Translations under genes and position numbers: made by a program
In this document: positions 27,230 to 34,784 of the stretch, piece by piece
Layout: every line of letters starts with the position of its first letter
Position numbering within the stretch: position 1 is the stretch's first letter
Notes under the pieces: generated by a model
What the model was told of the DNA's origin: nothing
What the model saw: only the letters and a program-made list of their open reading frames with translations
The model's database searches: none
Source of the DNA: Roseiarcus fermentans
GTDB taxonomy: Bacteria > Pseudomonadota > Alphaproteobacteria > Rhizobiales > Beijerinckiaceae
DNA length: 64,000 bases
Assembly: GCF_003315135.1 (NCBI RefSeq)
Contig: NZ_QNRK01000041.1
Span: forward strand, 1-64,000
Direction of reading: 5' to 3'

Positions 27230-27265
27230 TTGAAGAGGACTCTCTTCGTGTGTATTATACACACG
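27230..27265 (+). promoter_or_regulatory. hicAB promoter with embedded palindromic operator
   Basis: -35 TTGAAG (27230-27235), 17-base spacer, -10 TATTAT (27253-27258). The -10 lies inside a perfect palindrome, CGTGTGTAT-T-ATACACACG (27247-27265, 9-base arms), that ends exactly at the ATG of hicA (27266). This is a natural site for autorepression by the HicB ribbon-helix-helix domain. Transcription would start at or just before the ATG, so the mRNA may be leaderless. Confidence 0.75.
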
Positions 27266-27838
27266 ATGCGGAGCGCCGACCTTATTCGCGAACTGGAACA
27301 GGCCGGCTGGGTCTTGAAACGCGTCCGTGGCTCTCACCACGTCTTTGTGCATCCGTCGCGCCCGGGAATTGTGGTCGTGCCGCATCCGAAGCGCGAACTC
27401 GGCGTCGGTCTCGCGTCGCCGCAATCCGCAAACAGGCGGGACTTTGATATGCGCTACCCCATCGCCATAGAACCCAGAACGGAGCGATCCGACTACGGTG
27501 TCGTCATTCCTGACCTGCCGGGCTGCTTCTCGGCCGGCGAGACGCTGGAGGAGGCGATCGCCGGCGCCGAGGAGGCCGGGATCGCGTGGATGGACGAAGC
27601 GCTGGACGCGGGAGAGGCGATTCCGCCACCGTCGTCGCTGGAGGCGATTCGCGCCGTTCCGGAGTACGAGGGTTGGATTCTCTCGGTCGTCACCATCGAC
27701 CCCGCCGCGCTCGACGACACCGCGGAGCGAGTCAACATCACGTTGCCGCGCCGGGTCCTCCGCCGGCTGGACGAAGACGCGCGCGCCGCCGGCGAGACGC
27801 GGTCCGGCTATATCGCAAAACTCGCGCTCAGGGCCTGA
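27266..27838 (+). CDS. hicAB: HicA-HicB toxin-antitoxin, single fused frame
   Basis: About 190 residues in one frame. Residues 1-50 are HicA: MRSADLIRELEQAGWVLKRV, then RGSHHVFVHPSRPG with the catalytic His, and VVVPHPKRELGVGL. From ~62 on is HicB: MRYPIAIEPR, YGVVIPDLPGCFSAGETLEE, and a C-terminal ribbon-helix-helix (VNITLPRRVLRRLDEDAR). HicA normally ends in a motif like AAIRKQAGL and a stop just before HicB. That ending is present here but one frame over (27415-27447), so a single-base deletion has removed the HicA stop and joined it to HicB. Upstream in-frame codons from 27230 precede the promoter and are not used. Confidence 0.8.
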   Translation: MRSADLIRELEQAGWVLKRVRGSHHVFVHPSRPGIVVVPHPKRELGVGLASPQSANRRDFDMRYPIAIEPRTERSDYGVVIPDLPGCFSAGETLEEAIAGAEEAGIAWMDEALDAGEAIPPPSSLEAIRAVPEYEGWILSVVTIDPAALDDTAERVNITLPRRVLRRLDEDARAAGETRSGYIAKLALRA

Positions 27839-27847
27839 AGCGAGGCC

Positions 27848-29164
27848 TCACCAGAACCGCACCGCCTGCCCCGTCGACGGCGTCGCGAGTTCGCCTTCCC
27901 ACATCACCCGCCGTCCGCGCACGATCGCGCCGACCGGCCAGCCGGTCACCGTCTTGCCGTCGTACGGGGTCCAGCCGCAGCGCGAGGCGATCCAGGAATC
28001 GCGGATCGTCTCGACTCGCTTGAGGTCGACGACGGTGAAGTCGGCGTCGTAGCCGGCCGCGATCCGGCCCTTGCCGAGAATGCGGAAGATGCGCGCCGGG
28101 CCGGCGCTGGTCAGGTCGACGAAGCGCTGCAGCGTCAGCCGTCCGGCTGCGACGTGGTCGAGCATGATCGGCACGAGCGTCTGCACGCCGGGCATCCCCG
28201 ACGGGCTCTCGGGGTAGGGTTTTGCCTTCTCCTCCAGCGTGTGGGGCGCGTGATCGGAGCCCAGCACGTCCACCACGCCCTGAGCGAGCCCGCGCCAGAT
28301 GTCCCGGCGATGGTCCGGCCCACGCACCGGCGGGTTCATCTGCATTTTCGTGCCAAGGCGCGGGTGGTCATCGAGGCTCAGCGTCAGGTGATGCGGCGTC
28401 GCCTCGCAGGTGGCGACGTCCTTCGCCGAGGCGAGAAGCTCCATTTCCTGGCCGGTCGAGACGTGCAGGACGTGGACCTGCGCGCGGGCCTCGCGCGCCA
28501 GGCGGACGAGGCGTTCGGTCGAGCGCAGCGCCGCGGTCTCGTCGCGCCAGACGGGATGCGACGACGGGTCGCCGGGAACGCGATGGGGTTTCCGCTCGTT
28601 GAGCCGCGCCTCGTCCTCGCTGTGGAAGGCGGCGCGGCGGCGGATGCTCTTCAGGATCGCCAGCACGCCCGCGTCGTCCGCGACCAGCAGCTTGCCGGTC
28701 GACGAGCCCATGAACACCTTGATCCCGGCCGCGCCGGGCAGGCGCTCGAGGTCGGGCAGGTTCGCGACATTGTCGTGTGCGCCGCCGACCCAGAAGGCGA
28801 AGTCGCAATGCATCCGCCCCGTCGCGCGAATGACCTTGTCGGCGAGCGCCGCCTCGGTCGTGGTCGCCGGATCGGTGTTGGGCATCTCGAACACCGCCGT
28901 CACACCCCCGAGCGCCGCGGCGCGCGAGCCGGTCTCGAGGTCCTCCTTGTGCGTCGGTCCGGGCTCGCGGAAGTGCACCTGGCTGTCGATCACGCCCGGC
29001 AGGACGTGCAATCCGGCGCAGTCGACCCGTTCCGCCGCGGCCGCGCGGGCGAGGTCGCCGATCTCGGCGATCCGGCCGTCGCGGACGCCGATGTCGCGCG
29101 GGCCGACTCCATCGTGGTTGACGACCGTTCCATTGGAGAGAATGCAATCGAACGTCCGGGGCAT
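27848..29164 (-). CDS. Dihydroorotase-like amidohydrolase
   Basis: About 438 residues, amidohydrolase fold, COG0044 type. LPGVIDSQVHFREPG is the first metal motif, with Gln in place of the first His of the usual HxH. FHSEDE, HVLHVST and LGSDHAPHTLEEK supply the other ligands. KEDLETGSRAAALGGVTAVFEMPNT is typical of class I dihydroorotases. It would cyclise carbamoyl-aspartate to dihydroorotate in pyrimidine synthesis. No pyrB is adjacent, so it may be a stand-alone or paralogous copy. The ATG at 29164 has AAGGA eight bases upstream. Confidence 0.85.
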   Translation of the reverse strand: MPRTFDCILSNGTVVNHDGVGPRDIGVRDGRIAEIGDLARAAAAERVDCAGLHVLPGVIDSQVHFREPGPTHKEDLETGSRAAALGGVTAVFEMPNTDPATTTEAALADKVIRATGRMHCDFAFWVGGAHDNVANLPDLERLPGAAGIKVFMGSSTGKLLVADDAGVLAILKSIRRRAAFHSEDEARLNERKPHRVPGDPSSHPVWRDETAALRSTERLVRLAREARAQVHVLHVSTGQEMELLASAKDVATCEATPHHLTLSLDDHPRLGTKMQMNPPVRGPDHRRDIWRGLAQGVVDVLGSDHAPHTLEEKAKPYPESPSGMPGVQTLVPIMLDHVAAGRLTLQRFVDLTSAGPARIFRILGKGRIAAGYDADFTVVDLKRVETIRDSWIASRCGWTPYDGKTVTGWPVGAIVRGRRVMWEGELATPSTGQAVRFW

Positions 29165-29258
29165 GGCCTGGTCCTTGCGTGCAAGCCGCTTGCGCGGGCC
29201 TTGACGCCGCCTAATTAACAAGGCCCGGCAAAGCAAGCGGGATCGGAGTCGAACGAGA

Positions 29259-30092
29259 ATGACCAACGAGGCCGCCTGGCTCGAGGACCGGGGCATTGTC
29301 GGGGTGAGCGGCGAGGACGCGGCGAGCTTCCTGCAAGGCCTTCTCACCAACGACGTCGAGCGACTCGCCCCCGGCGAGGCCCGCTACGCCGCCCTGCTGT
29401 CGCCGCAGGGCAAGATTCTGTTCGACATGATCGTCGTCCGCGCGGACCGCGACGGCGGCGCGGCGTTCCTCATCGACTGCGCAGCCGCGCAGGCCGCCGA
29501 TCTCGCGCGGCGCCTCGGATTTTACAAATTGCGCGCCCGGGTCGCGATCGCCGACGAGAGCGCCGAGCGCGGCGTGGTCGCCCTGTGGGGCGCGCCCGCG
29601 CAGGCGCCGGCCGGCGCCGTCGTCACCGCCGACCCGCGCGATCCGCGCCTGGGCTTGCGTGCGATCTGTTCGCGCGCTGAGGCCGCGGCGATCGGATCGG
29701 CGCATCTCGCCGGTTACGAGGCGCTGCGCATCGACGCCGTCGTGCCGCGGGGCGGCGTCGATTTCGCCTATGGCGACGCCTTTCCGCACGACGTCAACCT
29801 CGACCTCCTGCACGGCGTCGATTTCCACAAGGGCTGCTACGTCGGGCAGGAGGTGGTCTCGCGCATGAAGCACCGCGGGACCGGGCGCAAGCGAATCGCC
29901 CGCGTTCGATTCGGGGCCGACGCCCCGCCGGCGGGAACGCCGGTCGTCGATGGCGACCTGCCGGTCGGCGCGCTCGGCTCGTCGTCGGGGCGGGAGGCGC
30001 TGGCCCTGCTGCGGCTCGACCGCGCCGAGGAGGCGAAGGCCGCGGGCCGGACCCTGAGCGCAGGCGGGGCGCCGCTCGCGCTCGCGGACTGA
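29259..30092 (+). CDS. ygfZ: Folate-binding protein YgfZ (CAF17 family)
   Basis: 277 residues. The signature KGCYVGQEVVSRM contains the conserved Cys; LTNDVERLAPGEARYAALLSPQGKILFDM is the N-terminal GcvT-like folate-binding segment. YgfZ/Iba57 proteins assist the assembly or repair of [4Fe-4S] enzymes with tetrahydrofolate. It is divergent from the dihydroorotase-like gene, 94 bases apart. Length is somewhat shorter than E. coli YgfZ (326) but normal for alphaproteobacteria. Confidence 0.94.
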   Translation: MTNEAAWLEDRGIVGVSGEDAASFLQGLLTNDVERLAPGEARYAALLSPQGKILFDMIVVRADRDGGAAFLIDCAAAQAADLARRLGFYKLRARVAIADESAERGVVALWGAPAQAPAGAVVTADPRDPRLGLRAICSRAEAAAIGSAHLAGYEALRIDAVVPRGGVDFAYGDAFPHDVNLDLLHGVDFHKGCYVGQEVVSRMKHRGTGRKRIARVRFGADAPPAGTPVVDGDLPVGALGSSSGREALALLRLDRAEEAKAAGRTLSAGGAPLALAD

Positions 30093-30202
30093 AGCCCGAC
30101 CGGCGACCGGCGCCGGCGCTCCCGCCGGCTTCGCCGCGGCGGCGATGGCGGCCGGCCGGTTTTCCGGCTAGGGTCGGCTGAACCGGGCCCGGGGGTTTGC
30201 AG

Positions 30203-31231
30203 ATGCTGGAAGGGGCGACCGTCTTCGCGCTCGTCATCGCCGCCTTCGTCGTCGTGACCGCGCTCATGGGCGTGCGCCAGGTGCCGCAGGGCTACAATTA
30301 CACGGTCGAGCGCTTCGGCCGCTATCACAAGACGCTGACGCCGGGCCTCGCCCTCATCGTGCCCTACATCGACACGGTCGGCCGCAAGCTGATCGTCATG
30401 GAGCAGGTGATCGACGTGCCGAGGCAGGAGATCATCACCAAGGACAACGCCCAGGTGACCGTCGACGGCGTCGCCTTCTACCAGGTGCTCGACGTCCGCC
30501 GGGCGGCCTACGAGATCGCCGACCTGAAGACGGCGTTGCTCAACCTGGTCATGACCAACGTCCGCACGGTCATGGGCTCGATGGACCTCGACCAGCTGCT
30601 GTCGCATCGCGACGAGATCAACGTCCGCCTGCTGACCGTGATCGACGCCGCCTCGGAACCGTGGGGCCTCAAGGTCACGCGCGTCGAAATCAAGGACATC
30701 GAGCCGCCGAAGGACCTGGTCGACGCGATGGCGCGGCAGATGAAGGCCGAGCGCGAGAAGCGCGCGGTGATCCTCGAGGCGGAGGGCATGCGCCAGTCCG
30801 ACATCACCCGCGCCGAAGGCCGCAAGGCCGCCCTCGTGCTCGAGGCGGAGGGCCGGCGCGACGCCGCCTTCCGCGCCGCGGAGGCGATCGAGCGCACCGC
30901 CCAGGCGGATGCGAGAGCGACCGAGCTGATCAGCGTGGCGACCGCCGCCGGCGACGTGGTCGCGGTCAATTTCCTGATCGCGCAAAAATACATCGCAGCG
31001 CTTCAGGCGCTCGCGCAGTCGCCGAACCAGAAGCTCGTCATCGTGCCGATGGAACTGTCGTCGCTGGCGGGAACGCTGGCGGGCCTCGGCCAGATCGCGG
31101 CGGGCGCGCTCGGCGGCGAGCCGTTCGCCGCGCCACGGCCCGCCGGATCGAGGGGCGCGAGCCCGGTTCCGGATACGGCGTCCCGCGCCGCGCCGCCGGA
31201 GCGGCCGTCCGCGCCGCCGCCGGCCGGCTGA
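30203..31231 (+). CDS. qmcA: SPFH/Band-7 membrane protein (QmcA-like)
   Basis: About 342 residues. One N-terminal transmembrane helix (ATVFALVIAAFVVVTALMGV), then the Band-7 domain (VPQGYNYTVERFGRYHKTLTPGLALIVPY, EIITKDNAQVTVDGVAFYQV) and a long helical Ala/Glu/Arg-rich region (EAEGMRQSDITRAEGRKAAL) that forms oligomers. The Pro/Ala-rich tail is disordered. QmcA/stomatin proteins form large membrane rings and work with FtsH and NfeD. The ATG at 30203 after GGGGG is preferred to a TTG two codons earlier. It is followed 11 bases later by nfeD. Confidence 0.93.
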   Translation: MLEGATVFALVIAAFVVVTALMGVRQVPQGYNYTVERFGRYHKTLTPGLALIVPYIDTVGRKLIVMEQVIDVPRQEIITKDNAQVTVDGVAFYQVLDVRRAAYEIADLKTALLNLVMTNVRTVMGSMDLDQLLSHRDEINVRLLTVIDAASEPWGLKVTRVEIKDIEPPKDLVDAMARQMKAEREKRAVILEAEGMRQSDITRAEGRKAALVLEAEGRRDAAFRAAEAIERTAQADARATELISVATAAGDVVAVNFLIAQKYIAALQALAQSPNQKLVIVPMELSSLAGTLAGLGQIAAGALGGEPFAAPRPAGSRGASPVPDTASRAAPPERPSAPPPAG

Positions 31232-31242
31232 GGCGCTGGCGC

Positions 31243-31719
31243 ATGGAAGTCCTCGCCGATCCCTCCCGCTTCGCCGCGCTCGCCTGGCTCGTCGTCGGCC
31301 TCGCGCTGTGCGCGGTCGAGACGCTGGCGCCGGGGGCGTTCTTCATCTGGTTCGGGGCCGCGGCGGCGATCGTCGGCGCCGTCGACTACGTCGCGCCGAT
31401 GGGGTTCGGGACGCAGCTGATCGTGTTCGGCGCGCTCGTGGCCGCGCTCGTTCTGGTCGGCCGGCGGGTCTACGGCTCGTTCGGCGCCGAACCCGGCCCG
31501 CTGCCGCAGAGCCGGGCGCACGCGATGATCGGAGAGGACTTCTTTCTCGACGAGGCGATCGTGCGCGGCTACGGCCGCATCCGGGTCGGCGACAGCTCGT
31601 GGCGGGTCGCCGGCGCCGACTGCCCCGCCGGCGCGCGCGTCCGGGTGGTCGCGGTCGAAAACGGCGCCCAGCTCAGGGTCGAACGCGTCGAGGAGCCGGG
31701 CCTCCCGTCTCAGCGGTAG
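31243..31719 (+). CDS. nfeD: NfeD family membrane protein
   Basis: 158 residues. Two or three transmembrane helices (AALAWLVVGLALCAVETLAPG, IVGAVDYVAPMGFGTQ, LIVFGALVAALVLVGRRVYG) are followed by a C-terminal OB-fold (EDFFLDEAIVRGYGRIRVGD to AQLRVERVE). NfeD partners with stomatin-type proteins such as the preceding QmcA-like protein. Its stop overlaps the stop of the convergent uspA gene by ten bases. Confidence 0.92.
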   Translation: MEVLADPSRFAALAWLVVGLALCAVETLAPGAFFIWFGAAAAIVGAVDYVAPMGFGTQLIVFGALVAALVLVGRRVYGSFGAEPGPLPQSRAHAMIGEDFFLDEAIVRGYGRIRVGDSSWRVAGADCPAGARVRVVAVENGAQLRVERVEEPGLPSQR

Positions 31720-32147
31720 ACCAGCACCGGAATGGTCGAATGGGTGAGCACCTTGACTGTCTCGCTGCCGAGCAGCAGCGCCGACATGCCCCGCCGCCCG
31801 TGCGAAGCCATCACGATCAGGTCGCAGTCCCTGGCGTGGGCGACGTCGATGATCGCGCGATAGGGTTGGTCGTGCACTTCGCGAACGGTGTCGCACGGCA
31901 CGCCGGCGGCCTTCGCGGCCGTTCTCACCTGCTCGAGCGCCTGGTCTGAGATGCGCGAGGATTCCTCCTCGTATTCGTCCTCGCCCACCGACACCAGGAC
32001 CGCGTCCATCGACGCGACGCGATAGGGCTCCGTCAGCGTCAGCGCCGTCACCGTGGCGCCGCTCTCCTTGGCGAGCTGGACGCCGTAGATCACAGCCTTT
32101 CGCGAGAGGTCGGAACCGTCGGTCGGGATGAGAATGTGTCGGAACAT
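31710..32147 (-). CDS. Universal stress protein
   Basis: 145 residues, UspA fold. LIPTDGSDLSRKAV at the N-terminus and IVMASHGRRGMSALLLGSETVKV with the ATP-binding G-2x-G-9x-G(S/T) motif, then HSTIPVLVYR. The nucleotide-binding form of the family. ATG at 32147 is the standard start. Cytosolic stress-related protein of uncertain specific role. Convergent with nfeD. Confidence 0.94.
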   Translation of the reverse strand: MFRHILIPTDGSDLSRKAVIYGVQLAKESGATVTALTLTEPYRVASMDAVLVSVGEDEYEEESSRISDQALEQVRTAAKAAGVPCDTVREVHDQPYRAIIDVAHARDCDLIVMASHGRRGMSALLLGSETVKVLTHSTIPVLVYR

Positions 32148-32346
32148 GACGCCCTCCTGGCGCATTTGTTTTTCTAAACGTTAGGCGAAGGGGGGCTTCC
32201 GCGCCAGAGTGCATGGGGTCGCGCCCCCGCGGGGCCAGGCGCAGTTGCCGCGCCTGCGGCGCCCGGCTAAGTCTTCCATCCCGACGGGACGATCGTCCGT
32301 CGGCTTCGGAACCAGCTTTTCAGAGAATTCGTCAAGGAGCCGTCAC

Positions 32347-32940
32347 ATGACTTTCTCGCTGCCAGAACTGCCCTACGCCTACGACGCGCTGGGACCCTAC
32401 ATGTCGCGCGAAACGCTCGAGTATCACCACGACAAGCACCATCTCGCCTACGTCAACAACGGCAATAACGCGATCAAGGGCACCGAATGGGAGGGCAAGC
32501 CGATCGAGGAGATCATCAAGGGCTCGTTCGGCAAGACCCCCGCGGTGTTCAACAACATCGGCCAGCACTATAACCATTCGCTGTACTGGCTCAGCATGAA
32601 GCCGAACGGCGGCGGCGCGATCCCGGGCGAACTCGAGAAGGCGCTCGTGGAATCGTTCGGCTCGGTCGACAAGGCCAAGGAGGATCTCGCCCAGGCCGCC
32701 GTGACGCAGTTCGGCTCGGGATGGGCGTGGCTGTCGCTCAAGGACGGCAAGCTCGAGATCACCAAGACCGGCAACGCCGAGAGCCCGCTCGTCCACGGCG
32801 CGCAGCCGCTCATCACCGTCGACGTCTGGGAGCACGCCTATTACATCGACTACCGCAACCGCCGGCCCGACTTCGTCAAGGCCGTGCTCGACAACCTGAT
32901 CAACTGGGAATTCGCCGCCGAGCAATTCGCCAAGGCGTGA
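32347..32940 (+). CDS. sodB: Superoxide dismutase (Fe type)
   Basis: 197 residues. Metal ligands His27 (EYHHDKHH), His77 (YNHSLYW), Asp159 and His163 (TVDVWEHAYYIDY) are all present. Gln73 in FNNIGQHYNH is the outer-sphere residue typical of iron enzymes. It converts superoxide to oxygen and peroxide in the cytosol. ATG at 32347 has AAGGAG eight bases upstream. Single gene with a probable terminator at 32964-32998. Confidence 0.95.
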   Translation: MTFSLPELPYAYDALGPYMSRETLEYHHDKHHLAYVNNGNNAIKGTEWEGKPIEEIIKGSFGKTPAVFNNIGQHYNHSLYWLSMKPNGGGAIPGELEKALVESFGSVDKAKEDLAQAAVTQFGSGWAWLSLKDGKLEITKTGNAESPLVHGAQPLITVDVWEHAYYIDYRNRRPDFVKAVLDNLINWEFAAEQFAKA

Positions 32941-32963
32941 CGGCGTAGGCGTTTCGAGCATCG

Positions 32964-32998
32964 CCCTCCGGCTGCGTCGCCGGGGGGCCTAACTTTTT
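32964..32998 (+). terminator. Probable rho-independent terminator of sodB
   Basis: CCCTCCGGC, loop TGCGTC, GCCGGGGGG form a GC-rich stem with one T-G pair. It is followed after six bases by TTTTT, 24 bases past the sodB stop. Confidence 0.6.
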
Positions 32999-33060
32999 CG
33001 TGGACGCGGTCGCCGACCGCGAACGCCAAAACGAGGCGGTGGCGCGGCAGCCACTGACCG

Positions 33061-33103
33061 CCGTCATGGCCGGGCTTGTCCAGGACAAGCCCGGCCATGA
33101 CGG
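33061..33103. repeat. Perfect 43-bp palindrome
   Basis: Two 21-base arms (left arm beginning CCGTCATGGCCGGGCTTG) separated by a single A are perfect reverse complements. It looks like a REP-type dispersed palindrome of the kind widespread in Rhizobiales. Confidence 0.9.
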
Positions 33104-33210
33104 TTTGGGTTGGGGAAGACGCCCGAAGAATTTGGAGTTGCGCCCGCCCTCCGCGGGCGTGCGGCCAGGCTCCTTCCTGCCCCGGCAGGAGCAACATTCG
33201 GCGCCGTGCG

Positions 33211-33276
33211 CCTCCTCCCCCACCCGGGTCGCGCTTGCGTGCGCCCGGGCGCAGGCTCTTGTGGGGGAGGACGAGG
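33211..33276. repeat. Second intergenic inverted repeat
   Basis: Outer arms CCTCCTCCCCCAC and GTGGGGGAGGACG pair across an inner segment containing two CCCGGG blocks. Related in base make-up to the repeat at 21546-21679 (runs of C and G) but not the same sequence. Confidence 0.65.
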
Positions 33277-33457
33277 AGGGGGTCACGCTGACCTCGAAGG
33301 TTCGCGCCCTTTCAGCCGCCAACTGAGAGGCCCGTGAGGCCCCACCCTGTCCCGCCCCCCAAGGGCATCGGGGACGTTGCTCGTCGCGCGGAGTCCCGCC
33401 GGTAAGAACGTGTGCATGCTGCGCCGGCCGCGCTCGGCGAACGCGGCCGCAAGCCCG

Positions 33458-33898
33458 TCAGTCCGTCAGGTTGAGGACTTTTTGCGTGCAGACGTCGACG
33501 CCGCTCGCCTCCGTCACCTGACCGTCGGCGAAGGTCGCGTGCAGATCGATCAGGCAGTCCTTGGTCTTCGGCACGCGGGCGCCCGTTTTTTTCCCGGCCT
33601 TCAGTTTGCCCAGCGCTTTCTTGAACGCGTCGGATCCGGCCGGGGCGACCTGAAGCTCGGTCAGATCGGCGGCGCGGGAATTCCACACCGACACCGCGAT
33701 CGCGCCGCCCGAGGCCGCGGTTTTCTTCTTCGCCTTCTTCGCGGCCGGTTTGGCCGGCGCCGAAGCGGCCGGGGCCGCGGCGGGCTCGGCCGCCGCCGCG
33801 GGCGCTGCCGGCTCCGCGGTCTGGGCCTGCGCCCCGCCCGCGATCAATCCCACGAGCGCCGCCCCGGCGAGCGCCATCGTCCAGTCGAATCTCTTCAT
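33458..33898 (-). CDS. Exported Ala/Lys-rich protein of unknown function
   Basis: 146 residues. Signal peptide MKRFDWTMALAGAALVGLIA with cleavage near AQA-QTA, then a long Ala/Pro/Lys linker (PAAAAEPAAAPAASAPAKPA, KKAKKKT) and a small C-terminal domain with two cysteines (DCLIDL, DVCTQK) probably disulfide-bonded. The basic linker may bind DNA or anionic polymers; this is inference. I know similar low-complexity exported proteins in Rhizobiales without function. Same strand as the LOG gene upstream. Confidence 0.75.
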   Translation of the reverse strand: MKRFDWTMALAGAALVGLIAGGAQAQTAEPAAPAAAAEPAAAPAASAPAKPAAKKAKKKTAASGGAIAVSVWNSRAADLTELQVAPAGSDAFKKALGKLKAGKKTGARVPKTKDCLIDLHATFADGQVTEASGVDVCTQKVLNLTD

Positions 33899-34031
33899 TC
33901 TCAAAAAACCTCCCACGCCCTCGCGCCGCCACGCGCGAATGGGGCAGGACCATGGCGCCGTTCGGCCGGCGGCAAAAGAGCCGCGTGGCGTCGCCCTTTG
34001 TCGCAGGTCCCAGCCGTGCAATCGCATTCCC

Positions 34032-34631
34032 TCACAGGTCGCGGACGGACATCGCCTCGCGCGCGAGATCGGCGCGCCGGTCGGCGGCGGCCAACAGCAT
34101 CGGCACGACGTCGTCGATCTTTTCCGCCACCAGATAGCGCAACGCGAAACCGCTGCGGATGAAGCCGGCGTCGTTCATATGGGCGAACAGCGCCAGCAGC
34201 GGGCGCCAGAAGCCGGCGACGTCGGCGATCAGAATGGGCTTTCCGTGGCGACCGAGCTGCGCCCAGGTCATCTGCTCGACCAGTTCCTCGAGCGTGCCGA
34301 TCCCGCCCGGCAGCGCCACGAAGGCGTCGGCGCGCTCGAACATCGCCTGCTTGCGCTCGTGCATGTTGTCGACCACCAGCACCTCCTGCGCTTCGGTGAG
34401 CGCATGTTCCTCGCGCACCAGAAAGCTGGGGATAACGCCCGTCACGAAGCCGCCGCCGGCGAGCGTCGCGCGCGCCACGCGACCCATCAGGCCCTCGCCG
34501 CCGCCGCCGTAGACGAGGCTGAGCCCCGCGCTCGCCAGATTGCGTCCGAGCGCGTCGGCGGCGTCGCCGAACCGGGGATCGTCGCCGGCGCCCGAACCGC
34601 AATACACGCATACGCTACGAATGGAGCTCAT
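34032..34631 (-). CDS. LOG family protein (Rossman fold nucleotide-binding protein)
   Basis: 199 residues. The motifs PGGIGTLEELVEQMTW (PGGxGTxxE) and SLVYGGGGEGLMGRVA define the LOG/YvdD family (TIGR00730). Members with the complete motif cleave nucleoside monophosphates of the AMP/cytokinin type to base and ribose 5-phosphate. CVYCGSG at the N-terminus is a common variant. ATG at 34631. Divergent from the FAD oxidoreductase gene. Confidence 0.94.
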   Translation of the reverse strand: MSSIRSVCVYCGSGAGDDPRFGDAADALGRNLASAGLSLVYGGGGEGLMGRVARATLAGGGFVTGVIPSFLVREEHALTEAQEVLVVDNMHERKQAMFERADAFVALPGGIGTLEELVEQMTWAQLGRHGKPILIADVAGFWRPLLALFAHMNDAGFIRSGFALRYLVAEKIDDVVPMLLAAADRRADLAREAMSVRDL

Positions 34632-34784
34632 GCCGGCCTCGTCCTTCTCGTGACGGATTTGGGGGCGGCAGGGCTTCTGCGTCAAGCGCGCCGCCCGGGC
34701 CCGACTGGGGCGGCGATGAGCGGGGGTGTGGAAACGCCCGCCCGCGCGGCCTATCATCCCGCGATCCGCAGGATTCGAAACACG

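Larger units (their letters stand above)
32999..33457. other. Intergenic region with two palindromic repeats
   Basis: About 460 bases after the sodB terminator, up to the stop of the exported protein at 33458. Apart from the two palindromes listed separately I see no supported gene. Short frames read through the repeats on both strands and should be ignored. Confidence 0.6.
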
